Below, in pieces: positions 17,554-26,896 of a stretch of DNA of 64,000 nt (position 1 is the first letter of the stretch; every line of letters begins with the position of its first letter). This DNA is from Caballeronia peredens (GTDB lineage: Bacteria; Pseudomonadota; Gammaproteobacteria; Burkholderiales; Burkholderiaceae): NCBI GenBank assembly GCA_001544595.2, contig FCOH02000007.1, forward strand, positions 124,001 to 188,000, read 5' to 3'. The notes beneath the pieces were generated by a model. That model had not been told where the DNA came from, did not search any database, and saw only the letters and a list, made by a program, of their open reading frames with translations. Both the position numbers and the translations under genes were made by a program.

Positions 17554-18175
17554 ACGCGAGCGCATTTCTCAACGCTTCGAGAAATCTGACGTAAGCAGTC
17601 GCGCCGGGGTCCGCGTGTCCGATGCTGCGCTCCTGCACCCACGCCGCGCGGCCCTTCTTCGATTGCATCGAGGCCGTTGCGCTAACCTGTTCGCTTGCTT
17701 TGGCGATCATCGCATCGAGCGCGTCTTGCGCGTTGCCTTGCGATGCGGCCAGCACATCGAGGCTCGGCACCAGCGCGTCGAGCACGGTCTTGTCGCCGAC
17801 CTGACTCTTGCCTCGCTCGATGATGCGCGCCGCCACTGCCTGGCCGATCGCGAGCGCTTCGTCGCGCCCGATCGCGTCCTTGCCGCTCACGGTCTTCGCC
17901 GCCGCGAGCAGGCCGCCGCCGACGAGCGCCGCGAACGTCGATGGATTCGCCGTCGAAAACGCCTTCGCCGCGGCGAGCAGCACTTCGTTCAATGACGCTT
18001 CATCGGGCAGAGCGGCCAGCGCCTTCACGACAGCCGCCGATCCCGCCTGCACGGTGATGCCGAGATCGCCGTCGCCGAGCGCCGCATCGAGATCGCGCAG
18101 TTCATCGGCGTGGGCGGGAAGCGCGCTGAGCGCGCGCGTGAGAATGTCCCGCAGTTCCTTGCTCGTCACACTCAT
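17549..18175 (-). CDS. dhaL: Dihydroxyacetone kinase subunit DhaL (nucleotide-binding subunit)
   Basis: 208 residues, the usual DhaL size. The Mg-nucleotide site LDAALGDGDLGITVQAGSAAV is intact with its three Asp residues. Further DhaL blocks: NPSTFAALVGGGLLAAAK and RSIGHADPGATAYVRFLEA. Last gene of the nine-gene operon, 12 bases after dhaK. No DhaM (PTS donor) gene is nearby, so the pair probably uses ATP directly, as in other split kinases, or draws on a DhaM encoded elsewhere. The true substrate may be a ketose such as L-erythrulose rather than dihydroxyacetone. Confidence 0.88.
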   Translation of the reverse strand: MSVTSKELRDILTRALSALPAHADELRDLDAALGDGDLGITVQAGSAAVVKALAALPDEASLNEVLLAAAKAFSTANPSTFAALVGGGLLAAAKTVSGKDAIGRDEALAIGQAVAARIIERGKSQVGDKTVLDALVPSLDVLAASQGNAQDALDAMIAKASEQVSATASMQSKKGRAAWVQERSIGHADPGATAYVRFLEALRNALAS

Positions 18176-18187
18176 CGCACGCTCCTC

Positions 18188-19198
18188 TCAAGACACGGTG
18201 CCGTCGCGGAAGAACGGCGAACGCGCGGGCGCTTCGAGCAGCGCTTCGAGTTCGTCGTCGAGCAACATCACCGTGATCGATGCACCCGCCATTTCCAGGC
18301 TCGTCACGTATTCGCCGACATACGAGCGCGCAACCTCGAGTCCTTCATCGGCGATGAGTTTCGCCGAGCGCCGGTACAGCAAATAGAGCTCTTCGAGCGG
18401 CGTCGCGCCGAGTCCGTTGACGAGCAGCGCGACGCGCGAGCCCTTGGGCGCCGCGAGATCGCCGACGATCTGTTTCGTCAGACGTTCGGCGATGGCATCG
18501 GCGGATTCGAGCTTGCCGCGATGCGTGCCCGGTTCGCCGTGAATGCCGATGCCGATTTCCATTTCGCCTTCGGGCAGCGTGAAGGTCGGCTTGCCTGCGG
18601 CGGGCAGGATCGTCGGCGAGAGGCCCACGCCCATCGTGCGGCAATTCGCGTTCGCTTTGGCACAGATGCGCGCGACTTCGTCGAGCGAGTCGCCACGTTC
18701 GGCCGCCGCGCCCGCGCATTTGAACGCGAACAGCATGCCCGCGACGCCGCGTCGATCGTCGGCGCGTTCTTTCGGCGCGGAGGCGACATCGTCGGTGAGC
18801 ACGACCGTTTTGACGTCGATGCCTTCGGCTTCGGCGAGATCCGCCGCAAGGTCGAAGTTGAGCACGTCGCCGCCATAGTTGCCGTAGACATAGAGCACGC
18901 CCGCGCCGCCGTTCACGGCTTTCGTCGCTTCGAAAATCTGCTCCGACGAAGGCGACGAGAACACGTTGCCCACCGCCACGCCGCCGCACAATCCCTCGCC
19001 GACGTAGCCAAGAAAGCCCGGCAGATGGCCCGAACCGCCACCGGTCACGATGCCCACACGGCCTTGCTTCGGCGCATCGGCGCGTACGAGCGCGCGGCGA
19101 TCCTCGGTCGCGGCCTTGATCCATTGCGGATGCGCGAGCAGTAGCGCGTCGATGATCTCATCGACGAACTGCTCGGGATGATTGATGATCTTCTTCAT
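18188..19198 (-). CDS. dhaK: Dihydroxyacetone kinase subunit DhaK (substrate-binding subunit)
   Basis: 336 residues starting MKKIINHPEQFVDEIIDALL, the standard DhaK N-terminus. GGGSGHLPGFLGYVGEGL is at residue 53, and the His that covalently binds the ketone is at about residue 220 (EIGIGIHGEPGTH). With DhaL it phosphorylates dihydroxyacetone or a related short ketose. It follows a ribose-type ABC importer, in an operon whose aldolase should make DHAP directly. Why a DHA kinase is needed is therefore unclear; it may serve a second substrate or an unphosphorylated aldol product. Confidence 0.88.
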   Translation of the reverse strand: MKKIINHPEQFVDEIIDALLLAHPQWIKAATEDRRALVRADAPKQGRVGIVTGGGSGHLPGFLGYVGEGLCGGVAVGNVFSSPSSEQIFEATKAVNGGAGVLYVYGNYGGDVLNFDLAADLAEAEGIDVKTVVLTDDVASAPKERADDRRGVAGMLFAFKCAGAAAERGDSLDEVARICAKANANCRTMGVGLSPTILPAAGKPTFTLPEGEMEIGIGIHGEPGTHRGKLESADAIAERLTKQIVGDLAAPKGSRVALLVNGLGATPLEELYLLYRRSAKLIADEGLEVARSYVGEYVTSLEMAGASITVMLLDDELEALLEAPARSPFFRDGTVS

Positions 19199-19280
19199 GT
19201 TCGAAGTGTCTCCGTTTTGATCGGTTTCGATTCGGTTTCGGTTTCGGCTCGGGCTTCGTTGCGCGTCCATGCAAGCCCGA

Positions 19281-20282
19281 TCACACTTTCCTCCGCTGAC
19301 TCAACGCATCGAGCAAAACAGCAGCGAAGATCACACCGCCTTGAATGAACTGCGTCCAGAAGGGATTCACGCCGAGCAGCGAAAGACCGACATTGATCAC
19401 GCCGATCAACACCACGCCGATGAACGTCCCGACGATCGACCCGCGCCCGCCCGCGAGCGACGTCCCGCCGATCACGATGGCCGCGATCACCTGCAACTCG
19501 AGTCCGTTGGCAGCCGACGGCAACGCGGAATTCAGACGCCCCGCGAGCACGATGCCCGCGATCGCCGCCGTCACGCCCGCGAGCATGTAAGTGAAGAACA
19601 CGACGCGACGCACCGGAATGCCCGCGAGCCGCGCCGCTTCCTGATTTCCGCCGACGGCAAACACCTGATGCCCGAACGTAGTCTTGCGCAACAACACATG
19701 GCCGATGACGAACACGACCAGCATCACGATCATCGGCATGGGCAATCCCGCCACCGTCTTCGCACCGAACAGCGTGAACGCGTTGGGGAAATCGAACTTG
19801 GTGCGGCCATCGGAAATGGCGAGCGTGAGACCGCGCGCCATGGCCATCGCGGCGAGCGTGACGATGAAGGGCACGAGCCGCAGCCACGAAACCGCGAGGC
19901 CGTTGAGCGCGCCTGCGAGCGCACCCACCGCGAGCGCGACGCAAAGCCCGGTCATGCCCAGTCCCACCGCGCCCGGACTCGATCCGGCCATGACGGTCGC
20001 CGCGACCATGCCGCTCAGCGCGACGAGCGAGCCCACCGACAAGTCGATCCCCGACGTGATGATGACGAACGTGCCGCCCACCGCCGCGATGCCCACCACC
20101 GATACCTGCACCATGATGTTCGTCAGCGTGCTGGTCGTCAGGAACTCGGGCGATGCGATCGACAACGCAATGCAGATGATGACGAGCGCTGCAAACAATG
20201 GACCGATGCCGCTCCTCAACTGACGGATCACGCGGCGCGACAGCGCCTCCGTGTCCGAACGATCGGCTGCTGTGGAGGTCAT
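19281..20282 (-). CDS. Sugar ABC transporter permease (RbsC family)
   Basis: 333 residues with about 9-10 hydrophobic helices. Family blocks: TFVIITSGIDLSVGSLVALSGM, GALNGLAVSWLRLVPFIVTLAAMAMARG, FAVGGNQEAARLAGIPVRRV and AIVIGGTSLAGGRGSIVGTF. Start ATG at 20282 overlaps the ATPase stop (ATGA), so a longer upstream frame is rejected. Forms a homodimeric channel with the RbsA-like ATPase and the periplasmic binding lipoprotein. The context (MtnK/MtnA/aldolase) suggests the cargo is a 5-modified ribose such as 5-methylthioribose or 5-deoxyribose. Confidence 0.9.
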   Translation of the reverse strand: MTSTAADRSDTEALSRRVIRQLRSGIGPLFAALVIICIALSIASPEFLTTSTLTNIMVQVSVVGIAAVGGTFVIITSGIDLSVGSLVALSGMVAATVMAGSSPGAVGLGMTGLCVALAVGALAGALNGLAVSWLRLVPFIVTLAAMAMARGLTLAISDGRTKFDFPNAFTLFGAKTVAGLPMPMIVMLVVFVIGHVLLRKTTFGHQVFAVGGNQEAARLAGIPVRRVVFFTYMLAGVTAAIAGIVLAGRLNSALPSAANGLELQVIAAIVIGGTSLAGGRGSIVGTFIGVVLIGVINVGLSLLGVNPFWTQFIQGGVIFAAVLLDALSQRRKV

Positions 20283-21823
20283 GCGCCTGCTCCTGTCGTT
20301 GCCCACTGAATGACGGTTTCCGAATCCGCCTTGTCGCGCGCGATCTCGGTCACGATGCTGCCGCGATACATCACGAGCACGCGATCCGACATGCCGAGCA
20401 ACTCCGGCAGTTCCGAACTCACCATGACGACCGCCGCGCCCGCGCGCGCCATCGTCACCATGTGCGCGTAGATCTCGGACTTCGCGCCCACGTCGATGCC
20501 GCGCGTCGGCTCGTCGAGCATGATGACGGCGGGACTTGTCGCCGTCGCGCGGCCGAGGATCACCTTCTGCTGATTGCCGCCCGATAGCGTGCCCGTGATC
20601 TGCAACACCGACGACGCGCGCACGCCGAAGCGCGCGCTCGCATCCTGCGCGAGCTTGCGCTTCTTTGCGCGGCTGACGAAGCCGCCGCTCGCCAGCGCCT
20701 TGAGGCTCGACAACGCAATGTTCTCTTCGATGTTCGCTTCGAGCACGAGCCCTTCGAGCTTGCGATCCTCCGACGTATAGACGAGCCCGTGACGCACGCC
20801 CTCCGTCGGCGAATGATTGGTGATCTTCCTGCCTCTCACGAGAATCTCGCCGCCTGTCACGGGCAACGCGCCGAAGATCGTCTTCAGCAACTCCGTGCGC
20901 CCCGCGCCGGCGATGCCCGCAATGCCCACGATCTCGCCCGCGCGCACGGAGAAGCTCGCGTTGCGCAACAGCGGCGCGCTCGCGAGATTGCGCACTTCGA
21001 GCACGACCGGGCCGTACTCGCGCGGCTCCCACGGATAGAACGATTCGAGATTGCGCGCGACCATCGCCTGCACGAGATCGGCTTCCGTCCATTCCGACAT
21101 CGGGCGCGCGCCGACGGTCGCGCCGTCGCGCATCACGACAGCGGAATCCGCAAGCTCGAACACTTCTTCCAGATGATGCGAGATGAAGATGATGCCCATG
21201 CCTTCCGTGCGCAGCCGCCGCACCACCGCATACAGATTCGCGATGTCGTGGCTTTGCAGCGCGGCGGTCGGCTCGTCCATCACGAGGATGCGTGCATCGC
21301 GCGCGATCCCCTTCGCCACTTCGACGAGTTGCCGCTTGTTCAGCGGCAGATCGCCGAGACGCATCCACGGCGCAACGTTGTCGAGCCCGACGCGCGCGAG
21401 CGCTTCACGGGCCATCGCGTTCGCCTCGCGCATCATCACGAATCCGCGGCGCGAAGGCATGCGGCCGAGGAACAGATTCTCCGCGACCGTCATGTCGTTG
21501 ATGAGCGACAACTCCTGATAGATGACGGCCACGCCCGCATCGATTGCCGCGTTGGTGCCGCGCGCGAGCGGCACGCCGTCGATCTCGATCGTGCCTTCGT
21601 CGGGTTCGTACGCGCCCGACAACACCTTCACGAGCGACGACTTGCCCGCACCGTTCTCGCCGACGATCGCCATCACGTGACCCGCATGCAATTCGAGGCT
21701 CACGCCGCGCAGCGCCTTCACGCCGGGAAAGCTCTTTACGATGCCCTGCATGCGCAACAGCGGCGGCATCAAATGCGCCGGCGCCTGTGCTCGCGCTTCC
21801 GTTTCCACTGTCATGTCGTGCAT
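20279..21823 (-). CDS. Sugar ABC transporter ATPase with two nucleotide-binding domains (RbsA family)
   Basis: 514 residues with two ABC cassettes. The first has Walker A GENGAGKSSLVK and a degenerate signature (LPLNKRQLVEVAKGIA) before VMDEPTAAL. The second has a degenerate Walker A (GIAGAGRTELLK) but a full signature LSGGNQQKVILGRA and LDEPTRGIDVG. This asymmetry is normal for RbsA-type proteins. An alternative start is three codons in (21814). It energises the permease encoded immediately downstream with a 4-base overlap. Cargo as discussed for the permease. Confidence 0.9.
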   Translation of the reverse strand: MHDMTVETEARAQAPAHLMPPLLRMQGIVKSFPGVKALRGVSLELHAGHVMAIVGENGAGKSSLVKVLSGAYEPDEGTIEIDGVPLARGTNAAIDAGVAVIYQELSLINDMTVAENLFLGRMPSRRGFVMMREANAMAREALARVGLDNVAPWMRLGDLPLNKRQLVEVAKGIARDARILVMDEPTAALQSHDIANLYAVVRRLRTEGMGIIFISHHLEEVFELADSAVVMRDGATVGARPMSEWTEADLVQAMVARNLESFYPWEPREYGPVVLEVRNLASAPLLRNASFSVRAGEIVGIAGIAGAGRTELLKTIFGALPVTGGEILVRGRKITNHSPTEGVRHGLVYTSEDRKLEGLVLEANIEENIALSSLKALASGGFVSRAKKRKLAQDASARFGVRASSVLQITGTLSGGNQQKVILGRATATSPAVIMLDEPTRGIDVGAKSEIYAHMVTMARAGAAVVMVSSELPELLGMSDRVLVMYRGSIVTEIARDKADSETVIQWATTGAGA

Positions 21824-21872
21824 TCCGCGTACGGGCCGCGTGCGTATGACAGCACGCGGCCGCCGGTTGCGA

Positions 21873-22982
21873 TTACTGCTTCACTTCCTCGGACCAGAGC
21901 CCGTACTTCTTCACCTCGTCGGAATCGATGTTCGACTTGTCGATGAGCATCGTCGGCCACGCATAGTTCGCGGGCACATCCTTCTTCGCGTTGTAATCCG
22001 CGATGAATTGCAGCGACTTCGCCGCCATCTGGATCGGGTTCTGTGAGATCGTCGCGTCCTGCTTGCCCGCGCGAATCGCCGAGAGCGCCTGCGCCGTGCC
22101 GTCCGCGCCGATCACGAGAATATGCTCCTTGTCGCCGAGCGGCTTGTAACGGCCCGCGTTGTCGATGGCCTTCTCGGCGCCCACGGTGTTGTCGTCGTTC
22201 GCGCCGAAAACCGCATCGATCTGCGGGAATTTCTGCAGGATATTGGTCATCGCGTTGAGCGACTTCTCCTGATCGAATGCGCCTTCCTGACGCGCGACCA
22301 CCTTGATGTCCGGATACTTCGCGATCTCTTCGCTGAAGCCCTTCTCACGATCCGTCGCCGCTGTCGTGCCGACGAGTCCAATCAGATCGACCACGTTACC
22401 CTTCTCGCTGCCGTAGCGTTTCTTCAGTTGCTCGGCGATCCACCGCGCGCCCGTTTGTCCGAGTGCGACGTTGTCTGACGCGACGAACGACGTGACCTTG
22501 CCGCCGTCCGATCCGCGATCGAGCGTGAACACCGGAATGTTCATCGAGTTCGCTTTCTCGACGGCGGGAATGATCGCTTTCGAGTCGATCGGGTTGAGCA
22601 CGAGCGCGGTCACGCCCTGGCTCAGCAGATTGATCGCATCGTTGACCTGTTGCTGCGCGTCGCCGTTGGCGTTGGTCTGCACGAGATCGAAGTTCTGGTC
22701 CTTTGCGCCGCGCTCCACGCCCGCCTTCAGGCCGACGAAGAACGCGTTGTTGAGCGTCGCGATCGAGAAGCCGATCTTCGGCTTGCCGCCCGAAGCGCTC
22801 GTCGCGGGCGCGCTCGCCGGCGCGCTGGCGGGTGCGCTCGCACTCGCGGCAGTACTGCTCGCCGTCGACGAGTTGTCGCTCTTCGAGCATCCGCTCAACG
22901 CGGCGGCCGTGCATAGCAATACGGCGCTCGTGGATTTACCGAACGTTCCCCAGCTGTCGAATCTTGTCGAACTCCAGGCCAT
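21873..22982 (-). CDS. Sugar-binding lipoprotein of ABC transporter (Peripla_BP_4, RbsB-like)
   Basis: 369 residues with an N-terminal lipobox (AALSGC) followed by a low-complexity Ala/Ser/Pro linker of about 35 residues (SASAPASAPASAPATSAS), then the periplasmic-binding fold from KPKIGFSIATLNNAFFVGLKAG. Other blocks: LVLNPIDSKAIIPAVEKANSMNIPVFTLDR and AVFGANDDNTVGAEKAIDNAG. GGAG lies 6 bases before the ATG. The lipid anchor is unusual for RbsB but occurs in this family. As the specificity component it is the best protein on which to test the predicted thioribose/deoxyribose uptake. Confidence 0.88.
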   Translation of the reverse strand: MAWSSTRFDSWGTFGKSTSAVLLCTAAALSGCSKSDNSSTASSTAASASAPASAPASAPATSASGGKPKIGFSIATLNNAFFVGLKAGVERGAKDQNFDLVQTNANGDAQQQVNDAINLLSQGVTALVLNPIDSKAIIPAVEKANSMNIPVFTLDRGSDGGKVTSFVASDNVALGQTGARWIAEQLKKRYGSEKGNVVDLIGLVGTTAATDREKGFSEEIAKYPDIKVVARQEGAFDQEKSLNAMTNILQKFPQIDAVFGANDDNTVGAEKAIDNAGRYKPLGDKEHILVIGADGTAQALSAIRAGKQDATISQNPIQMAAKSLQFIADYNAKKDVPANYAWPTMLIDKSNIDSDEVKKYGLWSEEVKQ

Positions 22983-23052
22983 GGCTGTCTCCGTTGTACG
23001 AGTTGTTCAGTGCAGTTTCATTGCGATGGGTTTCGCGAGCGTGAAGCGCGCT

Positions 23053-23724
23053 TCAGCGATGCTCCTTGTTGCGCCTGCCGTAAGTCTTGAACTTCTCCAG
23101 CACTTCATCCATCTGTTCGTCGGAAAGCAACGGCGGTGCGCCGATCTGCAGCGCCAGCAGATATTGCTTCGCGAGCACTTCCACTTCATGCGCGAGCCAT
23201 ACGGCGCGCGCGAGGTCCTCGCCGAGCGCGATCACGCCATGATGCGCGAGCAGACACGCGCGACGGTCTTCGAGCGCCGCGAGCGCGTGATCCGACAACT
23301 GCTGGCTGCCGAACACGGCATAGGGCGCGCAGCGTATCGACTTGCCGCCCGCCGCCGCGACCATGTAATGCAGCGCGGGAATGTCGCGGCTATGAATGGC
23401 GAGCGCGGTGGCCGCGATCGAATGCGTGTGCACGACCGCGTGAACATCGGCGCGCGCGCGCAGGATGTCGCGATGAATGCGCCATTCCGACGAAGGACGT
23501 TCGACGCGCAGAAGCGCCGCATCGTCGGCGATATCGAGCGGCAGGCGCACGATCTGCGTCTCGTCGAGTTCGCGCGCGGGCACGCCGCTCGGCGTGATCA
23601 GCATGCCGTCGCCGTGACGCGCGCTCACGTTTCCCGAAGTGCCCTGATTGATGCCGAGCCGCTCCATTTCGAGCGCCGTCCCGACGATCGCACGGCGCAA
23701 CGCGCCTTCGTCGGCCGCGCTCAT
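23053..23724 (-). CDS. Class II aldolase, FucA/Ald2-like (predicted DHAP-forming 5-deoxy-/5-methylthio-ribulose-1-P aldolase)
   Basis: 223 residues, nearly colinear with E. coli L-fuculose-1-phosphate aldolase from end to end: NQGTSGNVSARHGDGMLITPSG, catalytic Glu80 in RPSSEWRIH, zinc ligands in VVHTHS (His99, His101), HYMVAAAGGKSI, LLAHHGVIALG, and a C-terminus VLEKFKTYG. MtnB dehydratases share the fold but not these FucA blocks, and no mtnC/mtnD genes are nearby. With MtnK and MtnA next door, the predicted reaction is cleavage of 5-methylthioribulose- or 5-deoxyribulose-1-phosphate to DHAP plus (methylthio)acetaldehyde or acetaldehyde (the DHAP shunt). Start overlaps the mtnA stop. Confidence 0.85.
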   Translation of the reverse strand: MSAADEGALRRAIVGTALEMERLGINQGTSGNVSARHGDGMLITPSGVPARELDETQIVRLPLDIADDAALLRVERPSSEWRIHRDILRARADVHAVVHTHSIAATALAIHSRDIPALHYMVAAAGGKSIRCAPYAVFGSQQLSDHALAALEDRRACLLAHHGVIALGEDLARAVWLAHEVEVLAKQYLLALQIGAPPLLSDEQMDEVLEKFKTYGRRNKEHR

Positions 23725-24800
23725 GCGGCGTTCCCCTCGGTGGCGAAAAGACTTCGCAGCGAGCGCTCGAACGGCGCCCGCACGATGCCGCGTTCCGTGA
23801 TGAAGCCGGTGACGAGCGCGTGCGGCGTGACATCGAACGCCGGATTGCGCGCTTTCATCGCGTCGGGCGCGATGCGTCGTCCGGCGAGATGTGTGACTTC
23901 TTCGGCATCGCGTTCCTCTATTTCGATGTGCGCGCCAGCGGGCGTCTGCAGGTCGAGCGTCGATGATGGGCACGCCACATAGAACGGTATGCCGTAATGA
24001 TTCGCCGCGATCGCGAGGCCGAGTGTGCCGATCTTGTTGGCGAAATCGCCGTTCGCCGCGACGCGATCCGTCCCGACGATCACGAGATCCACGAGCCCTT
24101 GCGACATGATCGAAGCGGCGGCGCTATCCATGATGAGCGTGACGTCGACGCCGGCCTGCTGCAATTCGAATGCGGTGAGACGCGCGCCTTGCAGCAGCGG
24201 ACGCGTTTCGTCCGCATAGACCTTGAACGCGACGCCCGCGCGATGCGCGGCATAAATCGGCGCGGTGGCGGTGCCCAGTCCCGTGGTCGCGAGCGCGCCG
24301 GCGTTGCAGTGCGTGAGCACGCCGCAGCCCTGCGCGATGAGCGGCATGCCATGTTCGCCGATGCCTTCGCACAGCGCACGATCTTCCGCGTGGATGCGCA
24401 TGGCTTCGTCGACGAGCGCGTCGTAGAGTGTCGCGGCGTCTCCCGCATCGACATCGCGTGCATGACGCAACATGCGCCGCAAGCCCCAGCTCAGATTGAC
24501 CGCCGTGGGCCGCGCCGTTTCGAGCCAGTTCGCATGACGTTCGAGTTCGGCGCGAAACTGCGCGACGGGCAACGCGGTCGAATCGCGCATCGCGATGCAA
24601 AGTCCATACGCGGCCGCCACGCCGATCGCAGGCGCGCCGCGCACACGCAACTCGCGAATGGCGCGCCACACCGCCGCGGCATCGGCGACGTTTTCCACCA
24701 CGATCTCATGCGGCAAGCGCGTCTGGTCGAGCAGCAGGAGATCGCCGTCGCGCCATTCGATCGTCGGCGCAAGCGTGGTGAACAAGGGCTGCGAAACCAT
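23721..24800 (-). CDS. mtnA: 5-methylthioribose-1-phosphate isomerase (also 5-deoxyribose-1-P)
   Basis: 359 residues from ATG at 24800, preceded by GGGAG at 6-7 bases. Another ATG at 24842 overlaps the mtnK stop and would add 14 residues; both are possible, and I favour the better ribosome site. Signatures: LRVRGAPAIGVAAAYG, the catalytic Cys in LTHCNAGALATTGLGTA, and the catalytic Asp in GTDRVAANGDFANKIGT. MtnA converts the aldose 1-phosphate to the ketose 1-phosphate. It is flanked by the kinase that makes its substrate and the aldolase that consumes its product, giving a complete three-step route. Confidence 0.93.
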   Translation of the reverse strand: MVSQPLFTTLAPTIEWRDGDLLLLDQTRLPHEIVVENVADAAAVWRAIRELRVRGAPAIGVAAAYGLCIAMRDSTALPVAQFRAELERHANWLETARPTAVNLSWGLRRMLRHARDVDAGDAATLYDALVDEAMRIHAEDRALCEGIGEHGMPLIAQGCGVLTHCNAGALATTGLGTATAPIYAAHRAGVAFKVYADETRPLLQGARLTAFELQQAGVDVTLIMDSAAASIMSQGLVDLVIVGTDRVAANGDFANKIGTLGLAIAANHYGIPFYVACPSSTLDLQTPAGAHIEIEERDAEEVTHLAGRRIAPDAMKARNPAFDVTPHALVTGFITERGIVRAPFERSLRSLFATEGNAA

Positions 24801-24838
24801 GGACTCTCCCTGTGCAGAAGAAGCTGCTGTCGCCATCG

Positions 24839-26104
24839 TCATGAGGTGGCGGGGTCGCCGGCAATCTCGCGCGCGAGCATCGCCACCTGTTCGATATCGC
24901 CGAGCGTCGCACGCTGCACGAGCAGCGCTTCCGCGCAACGCAGGCAGCGCACTTCGATACGCGCGCGCGCCTGCGCATCCGTGATACGCGTGATCTCCGC
25001 GACCTTCGCCATGCCGACGATGCGCCGGATCATCTTGCAGCCCGCGAAGCCGAGCGTATCGGCCAGCAGGCGCCGCATGAAATGCGCGCGATACGCCGCG
25101 ACCGCATGAGTCTCCGCTTGCGCGCCGATGAAGCGCCGCTTGCTGCGGCTCTCGTAATCGCGCCATAGCGCAAGGAATTGCGTGGTGAAGCCGGTCCAGA
25201 TGCGCATCATCTGTTCGAGCAGCCATTCCTGATAGGCGGCGGGATCGCGTCCGTCGATGCGTCCATGCCAGTCGCGCGAGAAGTATGCGAGCAGCAGGTT
25301 TGCGATCACCGCGCCGACATCGAAGCCCATCGGTCCATAGAACGCGAACTCGGGATCGATCACGAAGGTCTCGTCTTCGTTGACCATGATCGAGCCGGTA
25401 TGCAGATCGCCGTGCAGCAGCGTCTCCGCGTGATTCATGAACGCCCACTTCATGTCGGCCGCCGCGACGCGCAACGGCTCGTGCGTCCTCAGCCGTTCGA
25501 TCGCGGCTTTCGGCAACGCGGGGCTGTACACGTTCGACGGATGATCTTCGAACGGAAACGTGAACACGAGGTCTTCGGTGATCTTGCACAGTTCCGCATT
25601 GACGGCGGTGCTCGCGGCCTGCTTCTTGATGTCGGGCGCGAGGAATAAATCGGAGCCGTAGAACAGCGTATGCGCGAGATAGGTGGACAGATGCTCCGCG
25701 AGGCGCGGATACGTCGCGCCATCCATCAGTCCTTGCCGCAGGATGCGATGCGACGCGAGCCGCTGCATCACCATGAGAAAGCGCTTGCTGTCCGCGTGAT
25801 AGACCTTCGGCACATGCTGCGGACACAGCGCGCCGAAGCGCCTCAGCGCCGCGACCTCGTGCTCCATGCGCTGACACGAAAGCGGCCACGTCTTGCCGAC
25901 GAGCCGCAGAAACGGCGGCGCCTGCTTGACGACGACACTGCGCTCCGGCGTCTTCGCGTTGGTCACGAAGTACACGTAGTTCAGATTGCCGTCGCCCACT
26001 TCGGCGACTTCGAGGTCGTCGGGGTCGCCGAGCAAAGCGCGCACATCGGGAACGCCGCCGAGATAGGCGGCCAGTTCCTGTGCGGTAAAAGCTTCAAACT
26101 CCAT
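24839..26104 (-). CDS. mtnK: 5-methylthioribose kinase
   Basis: 421 residues starting MEFEAFTAQELAAYLGG, with GGAGGAG upstream; the longer frame to 26401 runs into gntR and is rejected. MtnK is an aminoglycoside-kinase-fold enzyme that phosphorylates C1 of 5-methylthioribose, and of 5-deoxyribose in bifunctional salvage. Signatures: DGNLNYVYFV, VVKQAPPFLRLVG, the catalytic LLHGDLHTGSIMV, and VIDPEFAFYGPMGFDVGAV. Note that the cluster has a kinase rather than only a phosphorylase, consistent with free thioribose or deoxyribose arriving through the ABC importer. First catabolic gene of the operon, 40 bases after gntR. Confidence 0.93.
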   Translation of the reverse strand: MEFEAFTAQELAAYLGGVPDVRALLGDPDDLEVAEVGDGNLNYVYFVTNAKTPERSVVVKQAPPFLRLVGKTWPLSCQRMEHEVAALRRFGALCPQHVPKVYHADSKRFLMVMQRLASHRILRQGLMDGATYPRLAEHLSTYLAHTLFYGSDLFLAPDIKKQAASTAVNAELCKITEDLVFTFPFEDHPSNVYSPALPKAAIERLRTHEPLRVAAADMKWAFMNHAETLLHGDLHTGSIMVNEDETFVIDPEFAFYGPMGFDVGAVIANLLLAYFSRDWHGRIDGRDPAAYQEWLLEQMMRIWTGFTTQFLALWRDYESRSKRRFIGAQAETHAVAAYRAHFMRRLLADTLGFAGCKMIRRIVGMAKVAEITRITDAQARARIEVRCLRCAEALLVQRATLGDIEQVAMLAREIAGDPATS

Positions 26105-26144
26105 CGGTGTCTCCTCCGATGTTGCTCCGGCGCGGGCGTCCCCG

Positions 26145-26864
26145 TTAGCGACGTTTGCGCACGAGATCGAACTTGAAGATGCTCGTGTTGTAGTAGTCGT
26201 TGCTATAGCAGAGCGGCTCGCCGCTCTGATCGAAATCCACTTCGTCCAGCAGCAGAAACAGGCCGAAGCCGTCGCCCAGTTCCGGCAGATCGCGCGGCGT
26301 GAGAATGGTCGGCTGTATCGACGTATGCGTGTGCGACAGCCGCCGCCCCGTGCGCGCGAACATGCCGAAGAGCGACTCGCCCAGTTCGCCCTCGGCGGCA
26401 TCGAATACGCGCTTCGGGATCGTGTCGATGCAATACGCGGCGATGGCGTCGTCCGCGCGTCGCACGCGCTCGATCCTCACGCAGGGATCGCCGGGCCGCA
26501 TGCCGAGCTTTTCCGCGAGACTCTCCGACGCCGCGACCGTGTCCATCTGAATGCGGCTCGTCGACGGCACCGCGCCTACGCTGCGGATCATGTCCGTCAC
26601 CGACATCAGATCATCGAGGCCGCCGTGCAGCTTCAGCGAAATTTGTCTGATGAAGGTGCCCTTGCCCTGCTGCCGCGACAGCAAACCATGCGAAATCATC
26701 TGCGCGACAGCTTCGCGCAGGCTCGAACGGCCGACGCCGAGCAGTTCGCAAAGCTCTATTTCAGTGGGAATCTGGTCGCCCGGCTTGAGCTTGCGCTCGC
26801 GAATCATCGTGAGGAGCGACTCCTGGATCTTGTCGCTCATCGACGGTTCGACGCTCAGGCGCAT
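26145..26864 (-). CDS. GntR/HutC-family transcriptional regulator of the thioribose/deoxyribose operon
   Basis: 239 residues from the ATG at 26864 (MRLSVEPSM, GAGAG upstream). An in-frame ATG at 26900 lies inside a perfect palindrome and is a less likely start. N-terminal winged helix: IQESLLTMIRERKLKPGDQIPTEIELCELLGVGRSSLREAVAQMISHGLLSRQQGKGTFI. The C-terminal UTRA-type ligand domain includes PGDPCVRIERVRRADDAIAAYCIDTIP and SNDYYNTSIFKFDLVR. First gene of the operon, so it probably represses its own promoter through the 26897-26914 palindrome. The ligand is likely a pathway sugar or sugar phosphate. Confidence 0.9.
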   Translation of the reverse strand: MRLSVEPSMSDKIQESLLTMIRERKLKPGDQIPTEIELCELLGVGRSSLREAVAQMISHGLLSRQQGKGTFIRQISLKLHGGLDDLMSVTDMIRSVGAVPSTSRIQMDTVAASESLAEKLGMRPGDPCVRIERVRRADDAIAAYCIDTIPKRVFDAAEGELGESLFGMFARTGRRLSHTHTSIQPTILTPRDLPELGDGFGLFLLLDEVDFDQSGEPLCYSNDYYNTSIFKFDLVRKRR

Positions 26865-26896
26865 GAAGGTCTCTCGGATCACAGTGCCTGAAATAT

